DNA of 64,000 bases from Pseudomonas cavernicola (GCF_003596405.1 NZ_QYUR01000002.1:1256501-1320500), one strand, 5' to 3'; positions 48,300 to 56,344 are shown, numbered from the stretch's first letter. Notes: generated from the sequence alone by a model not told the origin. Translations and numbers: made by a program.

Positions 48300-48375
48300 G
48301 TATAACTATGCGCTCAAGCCGTTCGCTTCGCTCACTGGGACCGCGTTCCGCGGCCCCTTAGCTTAATCGTTAGCG
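48300..48375 (+). other. attC-like cassette recombination site 1
   Basis: Starts GTATAAC, ends GTTAGCG; the inner part (CAAGCCGTTCGCTTCGCTCACTGG, split; GGGACCGCG-TTCC-GCGGCCCC hairpin; TTAATC) matches the layout of the sites at 54870 and 56339. It closes the lipoprotein cassette and abuts the next one. Confidence 0.75.
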
Positions 48376-48381
48376 GTGTAT

Positions 48382-48855
48382 ATGAATTTCAAAGTATCCG
48401 AAAAATACAAACGCAGTGGCAAACGAAAAACTGTACTTGCTGCATTACTGGTGGCCGGACTCATTGCAGGATCTGCCTGGATGTTTATTGCCAGCGAAAG
48501 CCTTTACCATAAAATAATTTCGGCAATTACCGCCTTCCTACTCATAAAATATTTACCACACGCATACAAAAGCATAAGAACACATGACGCGTCTTACCCA
48601 GTGGTAGAAATAATTGAATCCGAAAACAAAATCGACATATCGCACAAAGGCGCCGTTGTAAGCATGCCGTTATCAGATATAGAAAGCCTAAGAATTCAGA
48701 ATATTAAAGGAAGTGTTAAATCAATATTGCTCACTACCAAATCCTTCAGCAACTTACGTTTTGAAGGGTACGAAAATTTAGCTGAAATGGCTGAGCTACT
48801 TAAAAAGCACACCCCGGCGGGGAAAACAAAAATTGCAACGTGGTATCACCGCTAA
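48382..48855 (+). CDS. Hypothetical membrane protein, cassette gene
   Basis: This 157-residue protein has two membrane segments (about residues 18-40, TVLAALLVAGLIAGSAWMFI, and 44-64) and a cytosolic C-terminal domain with DISHKGAVVSMPLSDIESLR, reminiscent of a PH-like small beta domain. It is preceded by an attC-like site and followed by CGCTAACAAACGG, which may be the left part of a decayed attC. Low GC. Not recognised. A GTG at 48376 is an alternative start. Confidence 0.65.
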   Translation: MNFKVSEKYKRSGKRKTVLAALLVAGLIAGSAWMFIASESLYHKIISAITAFLLIKYLPHAYKSIRTHDASYPVVEIIESENKIDISHKGAVVSMPLSDIESLRIQNIKGSVKSILLTTKSFSNLRFEGYENLAEMAELLKKHTPAGKTKIATWYHR

Positions 48856-48973
48856 CAAACGGTATATGGACTCTCCCCGCAAGTAGTGAGCAAAGCTCTT
48901 CCAACCCTGTCGTCAGTGCGGTTGCATATTTAGTACAACGACATTGCGATATTCTCGTTATCCGTGGGCTCTT

Positions 48974-49432
48974 ATGGAAAAGATCAAAAGCTTAATCGTG
49001 GAAAGACCTTATCTTGCTATCGGGGTTGCAGTTGCCCTTGGTATCGCTCTGTCTTATTTCTTCGGATTTTTTCAACGTGCTCTTCTTCCTATCGCTGAGT
49101 GGGCGCGCCTTAGCTTCATCGTTCCATCTTCAAGCCCAGTTCTTGCGGAAAATATCGTTAACTTCCTCTACCACCTAATTTCCTTTGGCTTGGCCTCGGT
49201 CTGCGTGCTGCTATTTCTGGCGAGGTTCCTTGGGGTTCGCGGCCTTTTCTACCTTGGCGTTGTGCTGACCGCCTCTCAGGTAATCTGCTTACGGTGGGTG
49301 TTTGAGGGGGTTGTATTTGGTTTCGATCCGACGCTCCTGCCAGTGCTGCCACTTATTCCAATCTCGGTTTTAGCTATGTGCACTTCTTTCGCGCTGGCAT
49401 CGTTTCTCGTATTGCGGAAGCCCGCGCTATAA
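48974..49432 (+). CDS. Hypothetical membrane protein with four helices
   Basis: This 152-residue protein has four hydrophobic segments (about residues 12-32, 48-75, 82-105 and 118-145). The start at 48974 (MEKIKSLIVERPYLAIGVAV) is preferred over an upstream in-frame ATG. It resembles small integron-cassette or prophage membrane proteins only in general features; no family recognised. It lies in the 5.1-kb stretch between the two repeat copies. Confidence 0.6.
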   Translation: MEKIKSLIVERPYLAIGVAVALGIALSYFFGFFQRALLPIAEWARLSFIVPSSSPVLAENIVNFLYHLISFGLASVCVLLFLARFLGVRGLFYLGVVLTASQVICLRWVFEGVVFGFDPTLLPVLPLIPISVLAMCTSFALASFLVLRKPAL

Positions 49433-49773
49433 GCAGCAAACTCGAGAGGTGGGAATGCAGCATCAGAATCAACGATCAATGGCGAAGAAATTGAGCATGA
49501 GATCGAGCCGTTAGCGGCTCGTGGTTGACGCGGGGATATACGCCACGATCGCCTATGGGGTAAGGGGTCAAACACTCCCTAAAACGTCCAGAATTTACGT
49601 TTTTACGCAGCCTGGACCCTTTGCAGTCATTCACAAAAGTCGGTGGACAAGAAAAGCGTTGTCCACCCTACGATGTCTGACCCTCCGCGTAGGGTGGCCC
49701 AAGCGCTGTCGTTAGACAGCGCAGTCAGTCTGCAATTTAAATTGGCTCCATGTTTCCAGGGTGATCTTCCAGA
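49433..49773. other. 341-bp gene-free stretch with decayed repeats
   Basis: It holds one half of a MITE end (GTTTTTACGCAGCCTGG, 49598-49614) without its partner, a palindrome GGTGGACAAGAAAAGCGTTGTCCACC split over 49641-49667, and a nearby GTAGGGTGG motif. No open frame of note. Confidence 0.55.
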
Positions 49774-50175
49774 ATGATTGAATACTTTCAGGGCAGCTGC
49801 CTTTGCGGTGCCGTTAAATACGAAATCCGATCTCGCCCCAAAGCGCTGAGCCACTGCCATTGCAGCCACTGTCGTAAAGGCCATGGGGCCGCATTCGCCA
49901 GCTATGGCAGTGTGTTGCGTAATGACCTGCACTTGGTTCAGGGCGCGGATGACATCAAGTCCTACTCTTCCTCCGCATCAGTGCTTCGCCAGTTCTGCGC
50001 CCACTGTGGCTCGTCGCTGTTTTGGTCGAGAAGCCAAGGTGAATACTCCGACTGGATCTCGATAGCGCTCGGCACCCTGGACACTCCATTCACGTCGGAA
50101 AAGCAGAAGCACATCCAGGTGATATCCAAGGCACCATGGTATGAAATTCGGGATCCTTGGCCACAGTCCGGCTGA
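49774..50175 (+). CDS. GFA family (glutathione-dependent formaldehyde-activating-like) protein
   Basis: This 133-residue protein has the GFA zinc pattern: GSCLCGAVKYEIRSRPKALS, then HCHCSHCRKGHGAAFASY and FCAHCGSSLFWSR. These bind two zinc ions. The family includes Gfa/CENP-V enzymes acting on glutathione adducts, but many members have no known substrate. A cassette-borne or mobile origin is plausible since it lies between transposon-like repeats. Confidence 0.85.
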   Translation: MIEYFQGSCLCGAVKYEIRSRPKALSHCHCSHCRKGHGAAFASYGSVLRNDLHLVQGADDIKSYSSSASVLRQFCAHCGSSLFWSRSQGEYSDWISIALGTLDTPFTSEKQKHIQVISKAPWYEIRDPWPQSG

Positions 50176-50255
50176 CCGTGTAGGGTCGAGTTCTGCCGGT
50201 GGCGAGGGGCAGAAAGCGACCAGGAACGGGCATGAAACTTCGAAGCTGAAACGCT

Positions 50256-50816
50256 TCAGCCTATCGGGGGAACTTTCAGATCCGGCCAGGTTGCGAGCCA
50301 GTTTTTTGAGCGAAGGCGGTTCAGATAGACCTGCCGTTTATCTGCCTGGAACTTCGCCGTAGGTCGGACGACAAGGTCAAAGAGATCGTCTAGGCCGAGT
50401 GGTGCCGCGACCTCGACCACACCCTCTACTCCAAGCCGTACAGCAACGGCGGTGGCCGTTTCCGGCCAATGGGTCATGGCATCGACCGCCGAGGAGTAGG
50501 GGGAATCATCATTGCGCAGGTGCATGCGCGCCTGGTTCTTTACGGACCAATCTATCGTTTGGTCCTTGCGCCGCAAGGCGGCTTCGATGTGGGTGTCCAG
50601 GTCCGGAGAGGTCCGCTCGCTGTCGAACCAGATGACATCGACATCCGGAGGCAGCGGTGAGGTGCTTCGCTGATGTAGGTGATCCCATATCGCGCTGCGC
50701 ACGAAGCCCGCTGCAACCCAGCAATCGGGAAGCTCTAGCTCTTGCACCAGACGGAGTATCCGCCAACGTACCGGATCGGCAGCGATGATGGTCTGCACCT
50801 GCGAGAGCTGGATCAT
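50256..50816 (-). CDS. Nucleotidyltransferase family protein (DUF925 type)
   Basis: This 186-residue protein has a nucleotidyltransferase-like core: VAAGFVRSAIWDHLH, PPDVDVIWFDSERT (Asp pair) and SAVDAMTHWPETATAVAVRL. The DUF925/NTP_transf_6 family has no agreed substrate. It is on the opposite strand to its neighbours and next to a MITE-like element. It ends NWLATWPDLKVPPIG. It resembles stand-alone chromosomal copies, so it may have moved into this region. Confidence 0.78.
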   Translation of the reverse strand: MIQLSQVQTIIAADPVRWRILRLVQELELPDCWVAAGFVRSAIWDHLHQRSTSPLPPDVDVIWFDSERTSPDLDTHIEAALRRKDQTIDWSVKNQARMHLRNDDSPYSSAVDAMTHWPETATAVAVRLGVEGVVEVAAPLGLDDLFDLVVRPTAKFQADKRQVYLNRLRSKNWLATWPDLKVPPIG

Positions 50817-50889
50817 GGGCGCTGGCCTAGATGTTAAAAGTCGGAACGAGAGACTAACAATCCAGCTGCGTTAATGTCTGCTTTTGCCC

Positions 50890-51048
50890 CAGGCTGTGTG
50901 AAAACGTATTGAGTGCCAAGCGCTGATCAATAAATGATCAAACTTGGTGCTCTTCCGCGGATTCTATGCAGGCTAGCTCGGATAACTTCTGCAGATTTCG
51001 CGTAGCAACGCGAACCTCAGAATCGATCGGGAGTTTTCACACAGCCTG
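50890..51048. mobile_element. MITE-like element, AGGCTGTGTGAAAAC ends (copy 3)
   Basis: The ends CAGGCTGTGTGAAAAC and GTTTTCACACAGCCTG bound a 159-bp unit whose interior differs from copies 1 and 2. It takes up much of the 393-bp gap between the nucleotidyltransferase gene and the nuclease-like gene; the remaining sequence contains one CGGCCCAAAAGCGG motif (51082-51095) and no genes. Confidence 0.75.
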
Positions 51049-51209
51049 GCCCGTTAGCTGCCGGTCGTGAAGGACCGCTTTCGGCCCAAAAGCGGTCACT
51101 CGCACCCAAGTCTTCCAAATTCCATCTATCCGATTCGTTTCAAGGCGTGTGTTAGCCTGATCAGCTAAAGAACTGGCCCAGTCCAGATCAATCACCTACG
51201 GGGAGCTGT

Positions 51210-52202
51210 TTGATGCATTTCTTGGCACATGTAGCGGCGGAAATTAACAAAAAATCGAAAACATATGAAGTTGGCAACCTACAGAATCTTCGAAAAAAAA
51301 TAAACAACCAATCGAGGCTTTCATCCCGTCAACTATTCGATCAAAGAACTGTATTTGAAGAGTGGGGATGGCATTATGGAGGCAGGAAGGAACTTCAGTT
51401 TAACATCGGTATTGAGGGGGACTTCCTTAGATACGGTGTCGCGTTTTCCCTTGAGTGCAGCCAGTCGCTTCCGAGTATAGAGGTGCTCATCCCCAAAATA
51501 GCGCTATTCAATGAGTACCTGAACGAATACTGCGAGAATTTTTCAGACTTACGAATGTGGCACTACGAAGGCGATGGCCGAAGCACTGAGTACATGCCCT
51601 CATCTATTCCTCAAGAACGAGTAAGAGAAGGTGTTTTTATATTTCTTGGAGGAAAGTTGGAGAAAAGCAAGATTGATTATGACCGGGTCTTGGAAACCCT
51701 TGATCGGCTGCTCCCAATCTATTTGTTTACAGAGGGTGGCCACCCCGATGTAGCTATCAAGGAGAAGCTTTTCGATTTTAGATTTAGCGCTGGCTGCACA
51801 AAAAAGCCATCGACAACCTCAGGACTGTTAATTCAAAGAGAATTGGATATTCGACTGAAACATAACGATTATCAGAGCAATCTCTATAGCGAACTTTCAA
51901 ATGTATACGGAAAGGAAAACGTCGGCACCGAAATATATGCAAACAGGCTGAGCATAGACTTGGTAGTCAAACAAGGAGAGAACTATTGGTTTTATGAAAT
52001 AAAAACGGCATCCACTGCGAGAGCTTGCATTCGACAGGCACTGGGTCAAATACTGGAGTATTCATACTGGCCTGGCCATCAGCGTGCCGCGAAATTAATT
52101 ATCGTAGGCTCAGCCGTGGCAACGGCAGAAGAAATTAGATACATCGAGTATTTGCGCGACACATTTGGTCTACCACTCGAATACCAAGCGATCGATCATT
52201 AA
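51210..52202 (+). CDS. PD-(D/E)XK nuclease-like protein, candidate defence gene
   Basis: This protein of about 330 residues has a C-terminal nuclease-type core: YANRLSIDLVVKQGENYWFY (catalytic Asp) then EIKTASTARACIRQALGQIL (E-x-K plus the helix with RQALGQ), near residues 252-290. The N-terminal half has WGWHYGGRKELQFNIGIE, seen in some standalone restriction-like proteins. The gene is AT-rich, lies alone between mobile repeats and has no methylase beside it. A role in phage or plasmid defence is inferred. A second ATG two codons in (51213) is also possible. Confidence 0.65.
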   Translation: MMHFLAHVAAEINKKSKTYEVGNLQNLRKKINNQSRLSSRQLFDQRTVFEEWGWHYGGRKELQFNIGIEGDFLRYGVAFSLECSQSLPSIEVLIPKIALFNEYLNEYCENFSDLRMWHYEGDGRSTEYMPSSIPQERVREGVFIFLGGKLEKSKIDYDRVLETLDRLLPIYLFTEGGHPDVAIKEKLFDFRFSAGCTKKPSTTSGLLIQRELDIRLKHNDYQSNLYSELSNVYGKENVGTEIYANRLSIDLVVKQGENYWFYEIKTASTARACIRQALGQILEYSYWPGHQRAAKLIIVGSAVATAEEIRYIEYLRDTFGLPLEYQAIDH

Positions 52203-52315
52203 TCGTCAAAATCAATGAAAATGCTCTAATTTTTCAATCGAGAATGAACGCTTTGGATCGATAGTTGCCCTTCATGAACGGCAACTATCGGCCAGAAGCA
52301 GCCGGTGACGAAGTG

Positions 52316-52462
52316 ATGTACAAATTAGCAGCTATGCTTAGCTCTAATATCGAAACTAATACAACAGATGGGCAAACATGGCTACCCGCCGGTTAACCGG
52401 GTGAGGTCTATAAAGAAATTTTCGAGCTAGCCGAGAGCTTCGAAAAATACCAAGCAGCCTGA
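52316..52462 (+). pseudogene. Short ORF remnant with an internal stop
   Basis: The frame from 52316 reads MYKLAAMLSSNIETNTTDGQ then TWLPAG, TAA (52394-52396), and continues in the same frame with PGEVYKEIFELAESFEKYQ to a TGA at 52460. The two halves look like one small protein broken by a nonsense codon. It lies in the 331-bp gap between the nuclease-like gene and the next gene; the rest of that gap shows only one CGGCCAGAAGCAG motif (52289-52301). Weakly supported. Confidence 0.35.
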
Positions 52463-52533
52463 AGCCCGTGGTGGCGTTCGCTTTTAATGGCAACGCCACC
52501 GCTGATGACTACAATCAAGAGAGGCAACCTTTT

Positions 52534-53043
52534 ATGAATACAGAACTTGTCATAAATCTCTGGGCCATATTCGACGGTTCGACAGGTTTCGTCTATGGGT
52601 TGGCCGGAAAGGCGTATAATGTACCTGGGACTGAGCGACAAAAGCTTGATCTTCTAAAAGCCTTATCTGCTACAGATCATGTCACCGCTAAGCGATACAA
52701 AGTACCTGAGCGGTTTTCTGTCAGTTTTACAGACGGAAGTTCAGAGTCAGGTATTACTTATCTAAATTCGGTTTACACACCCTATGCACAGCTTTTTGAA
52801 GATGTCTTTAAGAGCATCGAGCAAGAGCTACCTCCCATCTTTAATTTATCCAGTGAGGACTGCGGGCTAATCCATCAAGCTATCCCCCAAGACCCTCTCT
52901 GCGTAACGACTGTCCTCTACGAGGATGAAGTGGGGAACATTCGCCCAATTATTACTGATGAAGACAGGGAGTGGGTTAGATTGCAGGAGGAACTCGCGCA
53001 CGGCTCTGACAACGCATGTAGCGAAGAATCGGAAAGCCTATAG
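52534..53043 (+). CDS. Hypothetical protein
   Basis: This 169-residue protein has no recognised domain. The start at 52534 (MNTELVINLWAIFDGSTGFV) is chosen because of a weak GAGGC upstream and a plausible N-terminus. The C-terminal region is acidic (EDEVGNIRPIITDEDREWVR). It is single and lies between a defence-like gene and a MITE-like element. Confidence 0.55.
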   Translation: MNTELVINLWAIFDGSTGFVYGLAGKAYNVPGTERQKLDLLKALSATDHVTAKRYKVPERFSVSFTDGSSESGITYLNSVYTPYAQLFEDVFKSIEQELPPIFNLSSEDCGLIHQAIPQDPLCVTTVLYEDEVGNIRPIITDEDREWVRLQEELAHGSDNACSEESESL

Positions 53044-53103
53044 CGCAGGCGATATGGCTGCTTCAGGCCGTAGCTGCCTGTCACGATGGGCTGCTTACGG
53101 CCC

Positions 53104-53260
53104 AGGCTGTGTAAAAACGCAGGCACTGTTTTGAAGTCTGCGCTTCTACGTGAAATCTGCCAGCGTATGGTTAATCAGCAGATCTGAAATTTTCATAGAA
53201 GCGCGATTTTCGTTCTGATTCAGGCTGCCAAACTTGCTCGAAAACGTTTTTACACAGCCT
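53104..53260. mobile_element. MITE-like element, AGGCTGTGTAAAAACG ends (copy 4)
   Basis: Perfect 16-bp ends AGGCTGTGTAAAAACG and CGTTTTTACACAGCCT bound a 157-bp unit; the interior has further inverted parts (AATCAGCAGATC). It occupies the 381-bp gap between two hypothetical genes; the rest shows a CGGCCAGAAGCGG motif (53263-53275) and nothing coding. Confidence 0.75.
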
Positions 53261-53424
53261 CGGCCAGAAGCGGACAGCGGACAGTGGACAGAGACACGGT
53301 AAAATGACTAGTTTCCGCTGCGCTCCATTCGCGCAGCTTATGGGTGGCGGATGCTGACACATAGTGCAAAGTGCCTAGGAAGGACTACTCTTGTGCTCTC
53401 ATCGACTGCAACCGGAGCGTCGCT

Positions 53425-53727
53425 ATGAATATCACTAAGTTCGGGCCGCCAGAGTTTCATGGAATCGACCTTGACTGCGATGTCTACTTCACCCTCAACA
53501 AGCCGGAAGTGGATACACTGAGCAACCCTGTCACTCAGGCTGCGATCGTGGCAGAGCTGGCTCCCGGCGCGCCGCCATTTGGAGCCATCGCGGCGGCACT
53601 GATTCTGAACTACATCAATCTGATGAAGGAGCGTGCTGGTCCCAACGGTGTTTCGGTAAAGTCCACGATCCGACAAGGCGCCGGCGCGCTTATGCAGATG
53701 AAGGAGTTCATCGCCGAGCCGATCTGA
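53425..53727 (+). CDS. Hypothetical protein
   Basis: This 100-residue protein begins MNITKFGPPEFHGIDLDCDV with GGAG (53413-53416) 8 bp upstream. The middle is rich in Ala/Gly/Pro (AELAPGAPPFGAIAAALILN) with a hydrophobic stretch near residues 47-68, and the end is IRQGAGALMQMKEFIAEPI. No family recognised. Confidence 0.55.
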   Translation: MNITKFGPPEFHGIDLDCDVYFTLNKPEVDTLSNPVTQAAIVAELAPGAPPFGAIAAALILNYINLMKERAGPNGVSVKSTIRQGAGALMQMKEFIAEPI

Positions 53728-53876
53728 GGGGCTAGTTAGTGGCAATACGCGTTCAGGATGGCCTTCACCAGGACGGAACGGACGATGTCGTCTTTGGTGA
53801 ACTCGCCCCCCGGGCCTGGTCCGAGTGGCTCAAAGCCAAAAAGGGACACCCATTAGCCGGTCGCGGCAGGCCGGAG

Positions 53877-54108
53877 TCGGCCAAAAGCAGACACTGGCCA
53901 GACATACAGCGCTGTAGTAGCGTTGTGCCCACATCTTCGTCGAATACCACGACAAACGACCGGCCTCATGCGTGACGTATAACACCCGTGTACCTCCACC
54001 GAACCGCTGTAATGTGCAGCCTAGACAGGGATAGACGAGAGAGTGAGGAATGTTATCCACCACGCCCGCAAAAGCGTTATCGCACCATTTGGTGTCTATT
54101 TATAGTTA
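53877..54108 (+). repeat. 232-bp direct repeat, copy B (possible attI/leader)
   Basis: This matches 47643-47874 without gaps. It ends on GTTA of GTTAAGC (54105-54111), the core at which the NYN cassette starts. Sequence between 53728 and 53876 holds no gene; the 406-bp gap before the NYN start is otherwise this repeat. Repetition with different cassettes after each copy suggests the repeat is a fixed leader rather than part of a cassette. Confidence 0.7.
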
Positions 54109-54134
54109 AGCACCACCACAGAACAAGGACGCCC

Positions 54135-54875
54135 ATGAAAGACCTGAACGAGCACAAGAAAATTGCAGTGCTGATTGACGCCGATAACGCACAGCACTCG
54201 AAGATAAAGGCAATAATCAGCGAAATATCTGTTCATGGGCACATTGTAATAAAAAGAGCATACGGGGATTGGTCAAAAGACAATTTGAAAGGATGGAAAA
54301 CATCTTTAAACGAGCTGGCCATACAACCAATTCAGCAATTTGCATACACCACGGGCAAGAACTCTACAGACGCCTCAATGATTATTGACGCAATGGATCT
54401 GCTGTACTCGAACAAGTTTGATGCCTTTGTTCTAGTATCAAGTGATAGCGATTTTACAAAATTAGCATCCAGGCTTAGAGAGGCGGAGATAGTCGTTTAT
54501 GGTGTCGGGGAAAAGAAGACTCCCATTTCTTTTCGAAACGCTTGTGACGACTTCATTTATACGGAGAATATCGGCGTAGAAATAGCTGAAGAAGCACAAG
54601 AACAGCAAAGAACTAAGGACTACAGCAACGCTGAAGACCTTGTACCTGCTCTAACTAAAGCCTGGGAACGTTATCAAGACGATGAAGGGTGGGCAAACGT
54701 TGCACCTGCCGGAAGTTTTGTTAAACGCGCCATGCCAGACTTTGATCCTCGATCATATAACGCCAGCAAATTTCCAGACATAATTTCACGCCTTACCAGT
54801 CATTTCGAAATGAAGAAATTCAAGGGTAAAGGCACAGTTAATATCGTTGCATACAAACCTCTTACAGACGCTTAA
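54135..54875 (+). CDS. NYN domain plus LOTUS/OST-HTH domain protein, cassette gene
   Basis: This 246-residue protein has an N-terminal NYN (PIN-like) ribonuclease domain: KIAVLIDADNAQHSKIKAI with the first Asp pair, KNSTDASMIIDAMDLL with the second, and FVLVSSDSDFTKLASRLRE with the third. The C-terminal LOTUS-like HTH covers about 170-246 (LVPALTKAWERYQDDEGWAN, RSYNASKFPDIISRL). The combination is that of LabA/MARF1-type RNA-binding nucleases. AAGGA (54125-54129) precedes the ATG. It begins right after repeat copy B and ends at an attC-like site. An RNA-targeting defence or regulatory role is inferred. Confidence 0.8.
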   Translation: MKDLNEHKKIAVLIDADNAQHSKIKAIISEISVHGHIVIKRAYGDWSKDNLKGWKTSLNELAIQPIQQFAYTTGKNSTDASMIIDAMDLLYSNKFDAFVLVSSDSDFTKLASRLREAEIVVYGVGEKKTPISFRNACDDFIYTENIGVEIAEEAQEQQRTKDYSNAEDLVPALTKAWERYQDDEGWANVAPAGSFVKRAMPDFDPRSYNASKFPDIISRLTSHFEMKKFKGKGTVNIVAYKPLTDA

Positions 54876-54945
54876 CAACTGGTTCAAACCGTTCGCTTCG
54901 CTCACTGGGACGGGCTAAAGCCCGCCCCTTAACCAAGCGTTAGAT
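54870..54945 (+). other. attC-like cassette recombination site 2
   Basis: GCTTAAC at the left (shared with the NYN stop), CTGGTTCAAACCGTTCGCTT, then CGCTCACTGGGACGGGCTAA-AGCCCGCCCC hairpin, and AACCAAGCGTTAGAT at the right. It is nearly identical in layout to the sites at 48300 and 56339. Confidence 0.85.
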
Positions 54946-54962
54946 TTCCTGGAGCCCCACTC

Positions 54963-55919
54963 ATGGCCGACATACCGAGATCCGAACTGCGCGAAGTACT
55001 GCGAGCACTTTCGAACGACGTCGAGCTGTACTTTGCCACCGCTGCTATTGCGCTTCAGCAAGAGGCTGAGTCTCCCTTCCTCTCCAGTTACGAATCGGCC
55101 AATCATTACTGGGATCTACTGCCCAAGGAGTTGCAGTCAACTGCAAACACCCTCATCGACCGACTCCTTCCACCTTGCGCGGCACTCGCTGATCTGGCGC
55201 GTTCCTCCCCCCTCACCGGATCGGAAGACCTACAAGACGTCAAAATTGCTACGAAGGCAATGCGGGCCGTGCTAAGGCTTCGTCGGTACAGCTATCGTGA
55301 ACCGGATGCCATACACGATGAAGGCACCGTTCTCGGGTTCCGCCCAGCCGAGCAGTTCGAGAACCAAGGCCTTTCGCCCAAGGCGGCTGAAAGCGAGTTC
55401 TTCGAGCACATGTCAACACTCGGAGCAGTCCTTAAGCTTGTTGAAGCCGCCGTGTCGGCCAGTCCAGAAGCCTCTTCGAGCGCCGCAAGCGAGCCGGCAA
55501 AGTACCGGACAGGCACCGCCTTCATAATGATGTGGATGGATCCGCAGCATCCCGAACTCACCGATGTCGCCGATGCGGTTAGGTCGGTCTTTCGATCGTT
55601 TGGAGTACGAGCAGTACGCGCGGACGATATCGAGCACGAGGGCCTCATCACCGAGCGTGTATTGAACGAAATTCGAACGTCGGAGTTCCTCTTCGCCGAC
55701 CTGACAGGCATGCGACCGAACGTCTACTACGAAATCGGCTACGCACACGCACTCGGGAAGCGAGTAATTCTCTTCCGCAAGTCCGGCACAGGTTTGCACT
55801 TCGATCTGGCCGGGTATAACTGCCCTGAATATGAGAACCTGCGCGATCTTCGAGAGAAGCTGAGCAAACGGCTAGTCAACGTAACCAATCGGAATCCATC
55901 CGAGAGCACGGAAATCTAA
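54963..55919 (+). CDS. TIR/nucleoside deoxyribosyltransferase-like protein, cassette gene
   Basis: This 318-residue protein has an unknown N-terminal helical part (about 1-175) and a C-terminal Rossmann-type domain: GTAFIMMWMDPQHPELTDVA, then LITERVLNEIRTSEFLFADL, TGMRPNVYYEIGYAHALGKR and VILFRKSGT. This combination is typical of the TIR-like/nucleoside 2-deoxyribosyltransferase-like proteins found in defence and toxin loci; NYYEIGYAHALGK contains the conserved Glu. NADase or nucleotide-cleaving activity is inferred. It is a full cassette between attC-like sites 2 and 3. Confidence 0.72.
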   Translation: MADIPRSELREVLRALSNDVELYFATAAIALQQEAESPFLSSYESANHYWDLLPKELQSTANTLIDRLLPPCAALADLARSSPLTGSEDLQDVKIATKAMRAVLRLRRYSYREPDAIHDEGTVLGFRPAEQFENQGLSPKAAESEFFEHMSTLGAVLKLVEAAVSASPEASSSAASEPAKYRTGTAFIMMWMDPQHPELTDVADAVRSVFRSFGVRAVRADDIEHEGLITERVLNEIRTSEFLFADLTGMRPNVYYEIGYAHALGKRVILFRKSGTGLHFDLAGYNCPEYENLRDLREKLSKRLVNVTNRNPSESTEI

Positions 55920-55966
55920 CATGTCGTTCAACAGGACGTCGCCGCCTGTTAACTCAAACGTTAGGT
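55914..55966 (+). other. attC-like cassette recombination site 3 (short type)
   Basis: ATCTAAC at the left, ATGTCGTTCAACAGGACGTC in the middle, CTCAAACGTTAGGT at the right, about 53 bp. It belongs to a different attC subtype from sites 1, 2 and 4. It closes the TIR-like cassette. Confidence 0.75.
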
Positions 55967-55978
55967 CGCAGAGGGAAC

Positions 55979-56344
55979 ATGCACCAGATCAAGTCCAATT
56001 TATACCCTTGCGCTCATTGCTCTGGCGTGGGTACCTGCAAAAATGGCATCAATGAGTCTTCTTGCGCTGTTTGTGTAAAAGAATATGAACTAAAAGGCAA
56101 AGAATTCGCAGGGCTTCCATGTGGTGTTTGCGGTGGTATCGGGCAAGCAGAACCTCGGACTGAGCGCATCAATAAACGAATGCCTGCCATATTAGGCTTT
56201 ATGGTTGTTTTCCTTTTAATGTTTGGCGTATTCCTCAGTGCGGCTTTGAAAAGTCCATACTTCAGCGAGGTGTTAGCCTTCTCTGGCACACTCATTGGTA
56301 CAGTTTTGGGTTTCTATTATTCAGACCGCAGCAAGGCAACCTAA
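55979..56344 (+). CDS. Small zinc-ribbon membrane protein, cassette gene
   Basis: This 121-residue protein has a Cys-rich N-terminal part (YPCAHCSGVGTCKNG, SSCAVCV, GLPCGVCGGIGQA) like the DnaJ zinc-binding repeats, then two membrane helices (about residues 68-90 and 97-113). It is a complete cassette between attC sites 3 and 4, with AGGGAAC before the ATG. Function unknown. Confidence 0.72.
   Translation: MHQIKSNLYPCAHCSGVGTCKNGINESSCAVCVKEYELKGKEFAGLPCGVCGGIGQAEPRTERINKRMPAILGFMVVFLLMFGVFLSAALKSPYFSEVLAFSGTLIGTVLGFYYSDRSKAT

Noticed and set aside
53739..53975. Plus-strand frame of 78 codons running into the 232-bp repeat.
   Set aside because: No ribosome site, no homology-like pattern, and half of it lies in the repeat.
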